Positions 28,153-38,329 of a stretch of 64,000 nucleotides of DNA are shown here, one piece after another. The stretch is taken from the NCBI RefSeq assembly GCF_036172515.1, contig NZ_JAXKVW010000005.1, forward strand, positions 1 through 64,000. The letters run 5' to 3'. Each line of letters begins with the position of its first letter. The first letter of the stretch is position 1. A program made the translations under genes and the position numbers. This stretch comes from Flexistipes sp. GTDB taxonomy: Bacteria; Chrysiogenota; Deferribacteres; Deferribacterales; Flexistipitaceae. The notes beneath the pieces were generated by a model. It saw only the letters and a list, made by a program, of their open reading frames with translations, searched no databases and was not told the origin of the DNA.

Positions 28153-29079
28153 ATGCACAAACCTGTTTTGACAGAGGAGCTAATTGAAAATTTGGCAATA
28201 AATCCTCATGGAATATATGTGGATTGTACCGGCGGCGGCGGCGGTCATGCCCTGAGAGTTTATAAAAAACTGTCTTCCGATGGGAGGCTGATTATTCTGG
28301 ACAGAGACGAAGATGCAGTAAAGAGGCTTAAAGAAATATTTGATGGTTATAATAATGTTAATGTTGTCCAGTCTAATTTCGCAGATGTGGATTCTGTGTT
28401 AAAAGAACTTAAAATTGCCCGGATAACAGGTCTTTATGCAGATTTTGGTTTGTCAAATTATCAGCTCATGGATGAAAAACGAGGATTTTCATTCAGAAAA
28501 AGCGGTTTTCTTGATATGCGAATGGACAGCAGTGATAAGATTACAGCTTACGAAGTTGTTAATAATTACCCTAAAGAAACGCTTGTCAATATCTTGAAGA
28601 AATATGGTGAAGAACCTTTTGCCGGAAGGATTGCCGATTCAATAGTAAAAAAGAGAGTATTGAAAAAGATAGAATCAACATCGGAACTGGCCTCGGTAAT
28701 CTCAGAAGCGGTTCCGAAAAAGTTTCATAAACATGGTCAAAATCCAGCCACAAAAAGTTTTCAGGCGATAAGGATATTTATCAATAAGGAGCTGGAGGCG
28801 ATAGAATCACTGCTTAATAAAATTGAGAAAATTGTGGAAAAAGGCGGTCGTGTTGTTTTCATATCGTTTCACTCACTGGAAGACAGGCTTGTTAAGGATA
28901 TGCTTAATTTTTATGCCAAAGATTGTATTTGTCCTCCGGAATTTCCTGAATGCAGATGTGATAAGAAAAAGACGTTCAGGCTTATCACCAAAAAGCCGAT
29001 CACACCAAAGGAAAGTGAAATCAAACGAAATCCCCTCAGCAGGAGTGCAAAAATGAGAGTTGCGGAGAAAGTGATATGA
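28153..29079 (+). CDS. rsmH: 16S rRNA (cytosine1402-N4)-methyltransferase
   Basis: SAM-dependent enzyme (MraW) that N4-methylates C1402 in the ribosomal P site. The 308 aa have the N-terminal HKPVLTEELIENL, SAM-binding YVDCTGGGGGHAL (about 22-34), the GLYADFGLSNYQLMDEKRGF motif (normally DLGVSSxQLD) and the C-terminal ISFHSLEDRLVKDM. A Cys cluster near the C-terminus (CICPPEFPECRC) is common in the family. It overlaps ftsL by four bases. Confidence 0.96.
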   Translation: MHKPVLTEELIENLAINPHGIYVDCTGGGGGHALRVYKKLSSDGRLIILDRDEDAVKRLKEIFDGYNNVNVVQSNFADVDSVLKELKIARITGLYADFGLSNYQLMDEKRGFSFRKSGFLDMRMDSSDKITAYEVVNNYPKETLVNILKKYGEEPFAGRIADSIVKKRVLKKIESTSELASVISEAVPKKFHKHGQNPATKSFQAIRIFINKELEAIESLLNKIEKIVEKGGRVVFISFHSLEDRLVKDMLNFYAKDCICPPEFPECRCDKKKTFRLITKKPITPKESEIKRNPLSRSAKMRVAEKVI

Positions 29080-29372
29080 AGCACAACGAAGCAGCTATAA
29101 AAGCCGGCTCAACAAATATTGTACTCAGCTTGATGCTTAAAATTCTTGTAGTAGTGGTTATTGTTTTTACTATAATTGTCATTAAACAAAAATATATTAA
29201 TGTCGGATATGATATTTCCCGCTTGTCTGCAAAAATAGAAAGTAAAGAGATAAATTTGCAGTCACTGCAGGAAGCTTATAATGCTTTGGCCGACAAAGAC
29301 AGGTTGTATAAAAAGGGAAAAGCTATGGGAATGAAATTCCCGGAAAACACGAAGGTATATTATGTGGAATGA
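29076..29372 (+). CDS. ftsL: Cell division protein FtsL
   Basis: Small bitopic division protein, 98 aa. A cytoplasmic stub precedes one membrane helix (about 20-41, MLKILVVVVIVFTIIVI). A periplasmic coiled-coil segment (SRLSAKIESKEINLQSLQEA) and the terminal MGMKFPENTKVYYVE, typical of FtsL, follow. Identification depends largely on position between rsmH and ftsI and on topology. It overlaps ftsI by 11 nt. Confidence 0.85.
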   Translation: MKHNEAAIKAGSTNIVLSLMLKILVVVVIVFTIIVIKQKYINVGYDISRLSAKIESKEINLQSLQEAYNALADKDRLYKKGKAMGMKFPENTKVYYVE

Positions 29373-31059
29373 GAGGTTCAAGCTTTCCTTTGTTTTAATC
29401 TTGTTAAGTATAGTGATTCTGTCGATTTTTGTCCGGTTGGTATATTTGCAGATTTATAAGCATGATGATTATTTGGAATATGCGAAAAATCAGTCTTTAA
29501 GAAAGGTACAGCTTCATAAAAACAGAGGGGTGATTTATGACAGGAAAGGGGCTGTTCTGGCAGAAAATAAAAAAAGTGCATCCCTTTATGTTTATGGAAG
29601 GGATATTCAAGACCCTTACAGAATAAAGCTTATCTTAAAAGATTATAATCTGGATATGAGCAGCAGAAATTACAGTTATTTGAGAAAAAGAGAGGGTTTT
29701 ATCTGGCTTACCAGAAATGTTGAGGTGGTTAAAGCAAGAAAAATATCAGAAAGGTATCCCTATATACACTATATCATGCAGGAAAACAGATATTATCCCA
29801 AAGGTGAAGATGTGGCAAAAATCGTAGGATTCACAGGGGTGGATAATCAGGGACTTCAGGGTGTTGAATACGCTCTGGATGGTAGATTGAAAGGAGAAAA
29901 AAGAAATGTGATATATCTAAGGGACAGCCGTAACAGACCTATACTTCTGAAAGATAAAGAATATATTTCAGAAAGTTCAAAGGGGGTCTATCTTACTATA
30001 AATTCAGAAATTCAGGAGACAGCGGGCATTATTCTTAAAAAAGATATGAAACGCTTTGGTGCCGAGAAAGGGATAGCAGCCGGTATTAATGTGAACACAG
30101 GAGAAATAATTTTCAGTGTTTCCTATCCCTCTTATAATCCGGATAATTTTGAAAAATATTCCAAATCAACCTGGAAAAGTATGCTCACAAATTATCTCTT
30201 TGAGCCGGGATCGATTTTTAAGGCTATAACGTTCGGCTTTCTTCTTGAGCATGAAAATTTAAACCTTAATAAACAGGTAGACTGTGAAAACGGCAGATAC
30301 ACAGTTTATGGACATACATACAACGATGTGCACGCTTATGACAAACTGAAAGCTTCGGAGGTAATTGTAAATTCCAGTAATATCGGCACAGTTAAGCTCA
30401 CAAGTGACGCAAACGGAAAGAAATTCCATGACTTTCTGGTAAAAATGGGTTTTGGAAAAAGCTCCGGCGTCTTGGGGATTTTCGAAGAAAAAGGGCTGTT
30501 AAGGAACTATGATGAATGGTCAGGATTGTCAAAACCCTCAATTTCTATTGGTCAGGAGATTTATGTCACACCTTTGCAGATTCTTCAGTATTATGCAGCT
30601 GTAGCCAATGACGGAGTTCTGGTCTCTCCGCACCTGATAAAAAAGGCTGTAAATGATGGGGAAATTTTCAAACCTGATGTAAGCTCCAAAAGGCTTCTTA
30701 GTGAAAATACTGCCAAAACTTTGCAGATGCTTCTTAAAAGGGTTGTGGACAATGGAACCGGCGTGAATGCATCAAGCGAATATATCGATATCGGAGGCAA
30801 AACGGGTACTGCACAGAAATTTCTGATTGATCAAGGCAGGTACTCATATAAAAATTACGTGGCAAGTTTTGTCGGATTTTTCCCCGTTTCATCTCCGGAA
30901 ATTGCAATGATTGTGATTTATGATTCCCCGAGTGTTTCTATTTACGGGGGCTCTACCGCAGCTTATACATTTGAATCAATTGCTGAGCAGATAATGCTGC
31001 AGAAAGGTTACAAAATACAACGATTAAGGGCAGACAGTGAAACTAAAAAATCTTCTTAA
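29362..31059 (+). CDS. ftsI: Division-specific peptidoglycan transpeptidase FtsI (PBP3)
   Basis: Class B penicillin-binding protein that crosslinks septal peptidoglycan. The 565 aa have an N-terminal anchor helix (about 8-30), a pedestal domain beginning RGVIYDRKGAVLA, and a transpeptidase domain with SIFK (Ser284 nucleophile), SSN (338-340) and KTGT (480-483). No PASTA domains are present. It overlaps ftsL by 11 nt and murE by 23 nt, the tight packing usual for this cluster. Confidence 0.96.
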   Translation: MWNERFKLSFVLILLSIVILSIFVRLVYLQIYKHDDYLEYAKNQSLRKVQLHKNRGVIYDRKGAVLAENKKSASLYVYGRDIQDPYRIKLILKDYNLDMSSRNYSYLRKREGFIWLTRNVEVVKARKISERYPYIHYIMQENRYYPKGEDVAKIVGFTGVDNQGLQGVEYALDGRLKGEKRNVIYLRDSRNRPILLKDKEYISESSKGVYLTINSEIQETAGIILKKDMKRFGAEKGIAAGINVNTGEIIFSVSYPSYNPDNFEKYSKSTWKSMLTNYLFEPGSIFKAITFGFLLEHENLNLNKQVDCENGRYTVYGHTYNDVHAYDKLKASEVIVNSSNIGTVKLTSDANGKKFHDFLVKMGFGKSSGVLGIFEEKGLLRNYDEWSGLSKPSISIGQEIYVTPLQILQYYAAVANDGVLVSPHLIKKAVNDGEIFKPDVSSKRLLSENTAKTLQMLLKRVVDNGTGVNASSEYIDIGGKTGTAQKFLIDQGRYSYKNYVASFVGFFPVSSPEIAMIVIYDSPSVSIYGGSTAAYTFESIAEQIMLQKGYKIQRLRADSETKKSS

Positions 31060-32488
31060 GGGAGTTAATGTTTTGTCAGGAGAAACCGATATCCTCAATA
31101 CAGAAGTGGGGGATATATCTTTTGACAGTCGTTTTCTGAAAAAGAACTCTGTTTTTGTTGCCTACAAAGGTGCGGGTACTGACAGTCATGAGTATATTGA
31201 CGATATTGCAGAGACCGGTAAAATTGCGGTTTTTGTTACCGAAAAACCTGTTGATAGTGTGCCCCACATTGTTGTTGATTCAGGAAGAAAAGCTTTGGCA
31301 ATGATGTCTAAAAATTTTTTTGGGATAAGGGATGACAGCATCCTGAAGATTGCGGTAACCGGCACTAACGGTAAAACAACAATAAATTATTTGCTGGAAA
31401 GTATCTTTTCAACAAACGGAATGAAGGTTGTCAGAATAGGGACTACAGAATATAAAGTTGTCGACAGGGTTTATCAGGCCAAAACAACAACCCCTTCTTC
31501 TTATGAATATTACAGAATGATGAGTGAAGGAATCGAAAAGGGAGCGGAAGTAGTATGCATTGAGGCTTCTTCCCATGCCCTTGAGCAGGAGAGGTTGCAT
31601 GGTACCTGCTTTGATCTCTCGATATTTACAAACCTGACGGGTGATCATTTGGATTACCACGAGAATATGGAAAAATATTTTAAAGCCAAGCAGAAGCTGT
31701 TTGACTCTGATTATTCTTACAAAGCCCTGATAAACGCGGATGATTTTTACGGAGAGAAGCTTCTCGGAATGTCTGTAATTCCTTCTTATTCATATGCCGT
31801 TGAAAACAGTGCTGACTTTAAGGCGTTTAACATTCAAAACAGCCTGGACGGTGTATCATTCGCGGCTGCATGCGGTAAAGAACTGAAACTTCAGTCCAAT
31901 ATGGTGGGCAGGCATAATATATATAATATTTTGGCAGCAGCAGCGGCTTCAAACATACTTGGTGTTCCGGATACGGTCATTTATGAAGGAATAAGAAATC
32001 TTAAAAATATACCCGGCAGACTGGAAAAGATCGTTGTAAACAACAGATATTTTTTTGTTGATTATGCTCATACGGACGATGCATTGAAAAATGTGCTGCA
32101 ATCCCTTGCCGGGTTAAAGAAAAAACGTCTCATTACAGTTTTCGGCTGCGGCGGTGACAGGGACAAAACCAAAAGACCACGAATGGCAAAAGCAGCCGAG
32201 GCGTATTCGGATAAGATTGTCGTTACAAATGATAATCCGAGAACGGAAGAGCCTGCGTCTATTATCAGGGACATTGAGGCAGGTTTTGCCGGAAACGCAT
32301 CTTATGATGTTATCCCTGACAGAAGGGAGGCCATAATACATGCTTATGAAATTTCTGAAGAAGAAGATATCATTCTTGTGGCCGGTAAGGGGCACGAGGA
32401 TTATCAGATATTAAAAGATAAAACGATTCACTTTGATGACAGGCAAGAGATAAAGAAACTTCTGGAGGAAGAAAGTGCCGGTTTGTGA
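31037..32488 (+). CDS. murE: UDP-MurNAc-tripeptide synthetase (meso-DAP adding)
   Basis: Adds the third residue to the peptidoglycan stem peptide. The 483 aa show the ATP-binding GTNGKTTINYLLE, the TNLTGDHLDYHENMEKYFKAK motif, and DNPRTEEP near the C-terminus. The DNPR motif identifies the meso-diaminopimelate type, consistent with a Gram-negative wall. The GTG start (31037) lies inside ftsI. The end overlaps murF by 14 nt. Confidence 0.95.
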   Translation: MKLKNLLKGVNVLSGETDILNTEVGDISFDSRFLKKNSVFVAYKGAGTDSHEYIDDIAETGKIAVFVTEKPVDSVPHIVVDSGRKALAMMSKNFFGIRDDSILKIAVTGTNGKTTINYLLESIFSTNGMKVVRIGTTEYKVVDRVYQAKTTTPSSYEYYRMMSEGIEKGAEVVCIEASSHALEQERLHGTCFDLSIFTNLTGDHLDYHENMEKYFKAKQKLFDSDYSYKALINADDFYGEKLLGMSVIPSYSYAVENSADFKAFNIQNSLDGVSFAAACGKELKLQSNMVGRHNIYNILAAAAASNILGVPDTVIYEGIRNLKNIPGRLEKIVVNNRYFFVDYAHTDDALKNVLQSLAGLKKKRLITVFGCGGDRDKTKRPRMAKAAEAYSDKIVVTNDNPRTEEPASIIRDIEAGFAGNASYDVIPDRREAIIHAYEISEEEDIILVAGKGHEDYQILKDKTIHFDDRQEIKKLLEEESAGL

Positions 32489-33869
32489 GCCTTTGGATAT
32501 CTTTGTTGATATCATTGACTGCCACCTTTCCACAGTAAAAGTGTTTTTCAGAAGAGTGGAAATTGACAGCAGACGAGTGGAATATTCGGACATATTTTTT
32601 GCCCTTAAGGGTGAGCATGTTGACGGCAATGATTTTGCAAAAGAGGCCATTGAAAAAGGTGCGATTTTTGTGGTTATGGATGAAAAGGAAGCCTTCTATG
32701 AACTTAATTATCCCAACAAGATTCTTGTGAAGGATTCCCAAAAAGCTCTGGAGAATTTCGGAAAATATATGATTGCAAATTATGAAGGTGTAAAAATTGC
32801 GGTTACGGGCAGTGCAGGCAAAACCAGCACCAAATCTATGCTGGCTTCCGTTATAGGGAAGAAATATCCGGTTTATGAATCCTTTAAAAATTTTAATAAT
32901 AAACTCGGTGTTGCGTATTCTGCATCCAATATCGATTTGGATTCGGAATACGCAATATTTGAGCTGGGAACTAACAGCTACGGTGAACTGAAACTTTTGA
33001 GTGAGTATATAAAACCCCATGCTGCTGTAGTGACGAATATCGGAATGTCTCATATAGGGATGTTTGAGAATATAAACGCTCTTGCCCGTGAAAAACTCAG
33101 TATCCTTAATTCTCTTCCGCCGTCAGAAAAAGAAGGCGGTTTAAACGGAGAGGTTTGGCTTCATAAAAGCTGCAAAAAATATATGAATGATTTTGAAGCG
33201 ACCGGCAATTTGGCAGAAAAGCTTAATATCCACTATTTCGGAGATGATGAGGATAGTGATATAAGGATGGAAGAAATCAGGCGTAACAACCATATTGACT
33301 ATGTTGTGGGACTTGGAGATAAAAAATATGAATTCAGAATCAACCATGTATACGAGCATTTCGCGATGAACTCTCTTATCCCTGTAGCCGTTGGTACCAA
33401 ACTGGATATACCTTATAATGATATTTTTGATGCCATAGCAGATTTTAGGCCGTTAGAAGGCCGCGGAACATTTATTAACAAAGATGGAAGGATTTCTGTC
33501 ATTGATGATTCGTATAATGCGAGTTTTGATTCAATACTGGCTGCAATAGAAGATATCCATAAGATACAAAAAGATAAAAAATATGCGGTAATTGGCGAAA
33601 TGGCGGAAATAGGTAAATTTGCCAATCATTTTTGTAATGAGCTTTTCTCTGTGGCGCGCTCACGAAGAGATATCACATTTCTTTTTACTGGCGAAAGTTA
33701 TGCTGCTTTTAATGAGAGTGTGAATGTGTACATTTTTAAAAATAAAAACGAGCTGAAAAACTATCTGACAAAGCTGGATGAGGGAATTTTTCTTGTCAAA
33801 GCAAGCAGATCGCAAAAATTCGAGAACATTGTTGAATTTTTAAAGGAGAAAAATAAAAGTGCTGTATAA
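32475..33869 (+). CDS. murF: UDP-MurNAc-pentapeptide synthetase
   Basis: Adds D-Ala-D-Ala to the UDP-MurNAc-tripeptide. The 464 aa contain an N-terminal substrate domain (SRRVEYSDIFFALKGEHVDG), ATP-binding TGSAGKTSTKSML (about 113-125), the KNFNNKLGVAYS and FELGTNSYGEL motifs, and the C-terminal DDSYNASFDSILAAI typical of MurF. The start is GTG, overlapping murE. It overlaps mraY by 11 nt. Confidence 0.95.
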   Translation: MPVCEPLDIFVDIIDCHLSTVKVFFRRVEIDSRRVEYSDIFFALKGEHVDGNDFAKEAIEKGAIFVVMDEKEAFYELNYPNKILVKDSQKALENFGKYMIANYEGVKIAVTGSAGKTSTKSMLASVIGKKYPVYESFKNFNNKLGVAYSASNIDLDSEYAIFELGTNSYGELKLLSEYIKPHAAVVTNIGMSHIGMFENINALAREKLSILNSLPPSEKEGGLNGEVWLHKSCKKYMNDFEATGNLAEKLNIHYFGDDEDSDIRMEEIRRNNHIDYVVGLGDKKYEFRINHVYEHFAMNSLIPVAVGTKLDIPYNDIFDAIADFRPLEGRGTFINKDGRISVIDDSYNASFDSILAAIEDIHKIQKDKKYAVIGEMAEIGKFANHFCNELFSVARSRRDITFLFTGESYAAFNESVNVYIFKNKNELKNYLTKLDEGIFLVKASRSQKFENIVEFLKEKNKSAV

Positions 33870-34944
33870 TCTGCTTTATCCGCTAAGCGAACATTTTATA
33901 CTGTTTAATGTTTTCAAGTACATAACTTTTCGTACTGCTTATGCAATCATTACTTCGCTCCTTATAAGTCTTTTCGTTGGCGGATATCTGATAAATACAT
34001 TAAAAGAGATGCAGCTTTCCCAGAAGGCAAAAGGATATGAGCCCGCCCGGCACAGAGAAAAAGAGGGTACACCGACAATGGGCGGTATTATGATAATTCT
34101 GACCGCTTTGTTTTCCACTTTGTTATGGGCAGATTTGACAAATTTATATATATGGATTGTGCTTTTTGTTTTTATCGCCACAGGAGTTCTTGGATTTGCA
34201 GACGATTATATAAAAACTGTCAAGAAAGATCCTGAAGGGATGAAGCCATTGGTTAAATTCTCTCTGCAGGTTGTTATTGCTGCTGTTGCGGTGGTGTGTA
34301 TAATCATTGTCGATGAAAGCGGTGCAGCCACCAAACTGGCTCTTCCTTTTTTTAAAAATATGTTATTCGACCTGTCTTTTTTCTACATTTTATTTGCACT
34401 CTTTGTTATTGTGGGTACCTCCAATGCCGTCAATCTGACAGACGGACTTGACGGTCTTGCAACAATGCCCTCTGTAATTGCTTTCGGAACTTTCATTTTA
34501 TTTTCATATGTTACCGGTCACGTTCAATTTGCCGATTATCTTCAGATTATCTACGTTGAAGGTTCCGGGGAACTGGCGGTATTCTGCGGAGCGATGCTGG
34601 GCGCAGGGCTTGGATTCCTTTGGTACAACACGTTCCCGGCGACGGTTTTTATGGGAGATGTCGGGAGTCTGTCAATAGGCGCGGCTTTGGCTACTGTTGC
34701 CGTGATAACGAAACATGAAATTGTGCTGGCAATTGTCGGCGGTGTTTTTGTTATCGAAACGGTTTCGGTGATTATGCAGGTCGGCTTTTTTAAAGCTACA
34801 AAAGGCAGACGTCTTTTTCGGATGGCGCCCATTCATCATCATTTTGAGCTTAAAGGTTGGGAAGAACCGAAAATAATAGTTCGTTTCTGGATTCTGGCAT
34901 TTATGCTGGCGATGATTGCAATAAGTACACTTAAATTAAGGTGA
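33859..34944 (+). CDS. mraY: Phospho-MurNAc-pentapeptide translocase
   Basis: Integral membrane enzyme that makes lipid I from UDP-MurNAc-pentapeptide and undecaprenyl phosphate. The 361 aa have about ten membrane helices and the conserved GTPTMGGIMII, GFADDYIK (catalytic Asp pair), NAVNLTDGLDGLA, FMGDVGSL and PIHHHFELKGW motifs. The GTG start follows AAAGGAG (33842-33848). murD begins 4 nt after its stop. Confidence 0.97.
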   Translation: MLYNLLYPLSEHFILFNVFKYITFRTAYAIITSLLISLFVGGYLINTLKEMQLSQKAKGYEPARHREKEGTPTMGGIMIILTALFSTLLWADLTNLYIWIVLFVFIATGVLGFADDYIKTVKKDPEGMKPLVKFSLQVVIAAVAVVCIIIVDESGAATKLALPFFKNMLFDLSFFYILFALFVIVGTSNAVNLTDGLDGLATMPSVIAFGTFILFSYVTGHVQFADYLQIIYVEGSGELAVFCGAMLGAGLGFLWYNTFPATVFMGDVGSLSIGAALATVAVITKHEIVLAIVGGVFVIETVSVIMQVGFFKATKGRRLFRMAPIHHHFELKGWEEPKIIVRFWILAFMLAMIAISTLKLR

Positions 34945-34948
34945 TAAT

Positions 34949-36217
34949 GTGAAATACGCTTTACTGGGTTATGGAGTCAGCGGCCGCGGCGCTGAAAAAT
35001 TATTGAAGAGCAGAGATATTAGTCAAGTTGATATTTATGACGATACAATTAAATCATATCCTTCTGTATCTTCGTGCAATTTTGATAAATATGATAAAGT
35101 AATTGTAAGCCCCGGAATTGCCCCGGACAAGGTTAACATTCCTGCAAATAAAGTTACCAGCGAAGTGGAAATTGCATATGAAAACCTGTCATCTGAAGCA
35201 AAAATAGTAGGGGTAACGGGAACAAACGGCAAGTCTACAATCACCTACCTTACCTGGCAGATTTTGCAGCAGATTGGTGCTGGTGCTGTTTATTGCGGTA
35301 ATATAGGCAGAACGTTCAGTAAAGTTGCTATAGAAGATGATTATGATATTTATGTAGTGGAACTCAGCAGCTACCAGATTGACCTGCTGAAAAACTTCAG
35401 AATGGATGCTTTTTGTATATGCAATGTTACACCTGATCATTTGGACAGATACAGGGATATAAAGAGTTATGCAGCATCAAAGCTGGCAGCTCTTAAATTT
35501 GTAAAAGCAGAAAGATCCTATCTTCTCGACTCACCTGTTTTTGAGAATTTTAACATTTCAAAAAGTGTAAATTTTATAGATCCGGAACTGAAAAAGTTTC
35601 CCGTTATTAAGAATGATATTCTGGATTTTGGCAGGTTTTATGCTGACACCCGTTCGTATCCACTCAGCGGCAGGCATAATCTGCTTAATCTGGCTTTTGC
35701 TATGTGTCTGGCAGATGAAGTATATGGTTTGCAAAGGGATGTTTCCACGGTTGTATCCTCACTGCAGCCCCTGGAACATAGATGTGAAAAATTTGCGGAA
35801 TCAAAAGGGGTGAAGTATATAAATGACTCGAAAAGCACAAATCCTGAATCAACCATGACAGCTTTAAATGCGCTTGATGGGAATGTGATTCTTCTTATGG
35901 GCGGCCGAATTAAAAATGCCGACTACTCAGGGACAGCAAAACCGATTAACAAAGTGGTAAAGAAGCTTGTTTTGTTTGGAGAGGCTGCCGGCTCTCTTAA
36001 CCGCCAGCTGGAGAGATATGTTGATGTGGAAAAGCTGGTTTGCGCCAGCCTTGATGAAGCGATTGACATTGCTCTGTTATCTGCAAAGTCAGGAGATACA
36101 GTTTTATTATCTCCCGGGTGCTCCAGTTTCGACAGTTTTAGCAATTTTGAGGAGCGGGGGAAGTATTTTAAAAACAGGGTAAATGAAAAACTTAAGGGGT
36201 GCGGACTAAATGTTTGA
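34949..36217 (+). CDS. murD: UDP-MurNAc-L-alanine:D-glutamate ligase
   Basis: Adds D-Glu to UDP-MurNAc-L-Ala. At 422 aa it has the N-terminal Rossmann-like GYGVSGRGAEKLL, ATP-binding GVTGTNGKSTITYL (about 89-102), NVTPDHLDRYRD, the C-terminal YINDSKSTNPESTMTAL and LLSPGCSSFDSFSNFEERG, all MurD signatures. The GTG start is favoured because GGTGAT lies upstream. It overlaps ftsW by 8 nt. Confidence 0.95.
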   Translation: MKYALLGYGVSGRGAEKLLKSRDISQVDIYDDTIKSYPSVSSCNFDKYDKVIVSPGIAPDKVNIPANKVTSEVEIAYENLSSEAKIVGVTGTNGKSTITYLTWQILQQIGAGAVYCGNIGRTFSKVAIEDDYDIYVVELSSYQIDLLKNFRMDAFCICNVTPDHLDRYRDIKSYAASKLAALKFVKAERSYLLDSPVFENFNISKSVNFIDPELKKFPVIKNDILDFGRFYADTRSYPLSGRHNLLNLAFAMCLADEVYGLQRDVSTVVSSLQPLEHRCEKFAESKGVKYINDSKSTNPESTMTALNALDGNVILLMGGRIKNADYSGTAKPINKVVKKLVLFGEAAGSLNRQLERYVDVEKLVCASLDEAIDIALLSAKSGDTVLLSPGCSSFDSFSNFEERGKYFKNRVNEKLKGCGLNV

Positions 36218-37289
36218 ATACAAGGATGAACGCTTTTATATGTTTGTTTCTGTTGCGATACTCCTTGTAATAGGAATGACATTTATCTTTTCGGCGGGCT
36301 CACTTCAGGCTATGCGTATTGGCAAACCTGAATCGTTCTTCTTTTATAAACAGATTATAGCTATGGTTGTGGGGCTCTGCTGTATGTATGTCAGTTACTC
36401 AACACCACTATATGTATACAGAAAGCTGGTTGTTTTAATATACTTTCTCACGGTTGTGCTTCTTTTATCAGTTTTTGCTTTTCCGGCAATAAACGGTGCG
36501 CACCGTTGGATAAACCTGCCGTTTCTCAGTCTCCAGCCATCAGAACTGGCTAAATTTACAGTAGTCGTTTATCTTGCGCACTATCTTGATAAAAAAGATC
36601 AGAAAATAAAAGTTTTTGTTAAAGGATTTCTGCCCGCCAGCCTGATGCTGGGTTTTCTGGCATCACTGGTAATGATTGAGCCCGATTTCGGTACTGCTTT
36701 TTTATTGATAGCTGTATCAGGCACCCTTCTTTTTATAGGCGGGATGAATATGAAACATTTGGTTGCAGGTATTGCTTTTATTCTTCCTTTACTCGGTTCA
36801 CTGGTTATGATGGGGTACAGAAAAGAGCGTATCCTGAGCTTTATTGATCCGTGGAAATACAGCGATACAACAGGATACCAGCTGATTCAGTCCCTTATCG
36901 CCGTGGGGAGCGGGGGCATTTTTGGAAAAGGGTTGGGGAACAGCTCACAGAAACTATATTTTTTGCCTGAAGCCCATACGGATTTTATTTATGCGATTAT
37001 CGCTGAAGAATTCGGCATTATCGGAGCCGCTGCAGTGGTGATACTGATTTTGGTGTTATTTGTATGCGGTCTTAGAATAGCGGCATCACATGTGGACAGA
37101 TACAAAAGATATTTGACTATGGGGCTTTGTTTTGTCCTTTTTTACCAGGCCGTTATCCATTTCTGTGTTGTTTTGGGGCTGACCCCGACAAAAGGAATCC
37201 CGCTGCCTTTTGTGAGTTACGGCGGTTCGGCAATGGTTTTCCAACTTTTTTTACTCGGCATCATTTTTAGAAGCGCGGAGGAGCGATGA
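36210..37289 (+). CDS. ftsW: Septal peptidoglycan polymerase FtsW
   Basis: SEDS-family glycosyltransferase working with FtsI at the septum. The 359 aa form about ten membrane helices. Family motifs are present: GAHRWINLPFLSLQPSELAK, MIEPDFGTAFLL, the LPEAHTDFIYAIIAEEFG loop and the C-terminal LTPTKGIPLPFVSYGGSAM. It sits between murD and murG as usual. The C-terminus overlaps murG by four bases. Confidence 0.96.
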   Translation: MFEYKDERFYMFVSVAILLVIGMTFIFSAGSLQAMRIGKPESFFFYKQIIAMVVGLCCMYVSYSTPLYVYRKLVVLIYFLTVVLLLSVFAFPAINGAHRWINLPFLSLQPSELAKFTVVVYLAHYLDKKDQKIKVFVKGFLPASLMLGFLASLVMIEPDFGTAFLLIAVSGTLLFIGGMNMKHLVAGIAFILPLLGSLVMMGYRKERILSFIDPWKYSDTTGYQLIQSLIAVGSGGIFGKGLGNSSQKLYFLPEAHTDFIYAIIAEEFGIIGAAAVVILILVLFVCGLRIAASHVDRYKRYLTMGLCFVLFYQAVIHFCVVLGLTPTKGIPLPFVSYGGSAMVFQLFLLGIIFRSAEER

Positions 37290-38329
37290 GGGTAGTGCTG
37301 GCCGGAGGCGGAACCGGAGGACATCTTTATCCCGGTATCGCTATAGCAGAAAAACTGGAGAGAAAGAAAGTGGATATTATCTTTATGGTTTCTGACAGGG
37401 CTGTGGACAGTAAAATTCTTTCACCCCTGCATTATCCTTTTATCGTTCAGCATGTTACACCGGTAAAAGGAAAAGGTTTCTTATACAAAATAAAAAGTTT
37501 TTCAAAGCTGTCAGTTCAGGTTTTGAAAAATATGAAGATTATAAAACGCAGTGACAAAGTGCTTCTCCTGGGCGGTTTTGCCTCAGCTGCAGCAGGCCTG
37601 GCTGCTCTGTTAAAGAGATGCGAAATTTATGTCCATGAGCAGAATTCCGTTATGGGTTTTGCCAACAGATTCTTTGTGAAATTTGCAAAAAAGGTATTTG
37701 TAAGTTTTGAAATTAAAAACATGGAAATACCGGAAGCGGTTTTAACGGGGAATCCTGTGCGTGAAGGAATTGCTGAAATTGAGCCCAAATATGAGCATTC
37801 CAGACATCTTTTGGTGCTCGGCGGAAGCCAGGGGAGCCGTTTTATCAACAGGCTGATGATTGAATCTTTTGAACAGCTGAAAAAAGAAGGTATTGAGATT
37901 AAACATCAGACAGGCTCAATGCTTTATAATGAGACCGTTGACGGATATAAGTCGAAATACGGCGTAAGCGAAGGTGAGAATCTGGAAATAACGGATTATG
38001 TTAATGATATTCAGGACGTTTTAAAATGGAGTGATGCAGTGGTTTCCAGAGCGGGATCCGGCTCTGTTTATGAAATTATGTATGCAAAACGACCTGCTGT
38101 TTTTATACCGCTCAAGCTGGCAGCTGATAATCACCAGTATTTTAATGCTAAATTTTTTGAGGAGCATGGTTACGGTTATGTATTGACAGAAGATGAAGCA
38201 ACTCCTGAAAATTTTTGTAAAAAAATAATGTCACTGTTTGAAAACTATAACGATTTTTCAAGGAAACTGGCATCTGTGAAAAGGTTGAATGCTTCTGAGA
38301 TTATATTATCGGAAATGGGGTTTGTGTAA
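37286..38329 (+). CDS. murG: Lipid I N-acetylglucosaminyltransferase
   Basis: Peripheral membrane GT28 enzyme that makes lipid II. The 347 aa begin with the loop AGGGTGGHLYPGIAIAE and include HEQNSVMGFANRFF, VLGGSQGSRFINRLM, and the UDP-GlcNAc site around SRAGSGSVYEIMYAKRPAVF. The start overlaps ftsW by four bases and its stop shares one base with the murC start. Confidence 0.96.
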   Translation: MRVVLAGGGTGGHLYPGIAIAEKLERKKVDIIFMVSDRAVDSKILSPLHYPFIVQHVTPVKGKGFLYKIKSFSKLSVQVLKNMKIIKRSDKVLLLGGFASAAAGLAALLKRCEIYVHEQNSVMGFANRFFVKFAKKVFVSFEIKNMEIPEAVLTGNPVREGIAEIEPKYEHSRHLLVLGGSQGSRFINRLMIESFEQLKKEGIEIKHQTGSMLYNETVDGYKSKYGVSEGENLEITDYVNDIQDVLKWSDAVVSRAGSGSVYEIMYAKRPAVFIPLKLAADNHQYFNAKFFEEHGYGYVLTEDEATPENFCKKIMSLFENYNDFSRKLASVKRLNASEIILSEMGFV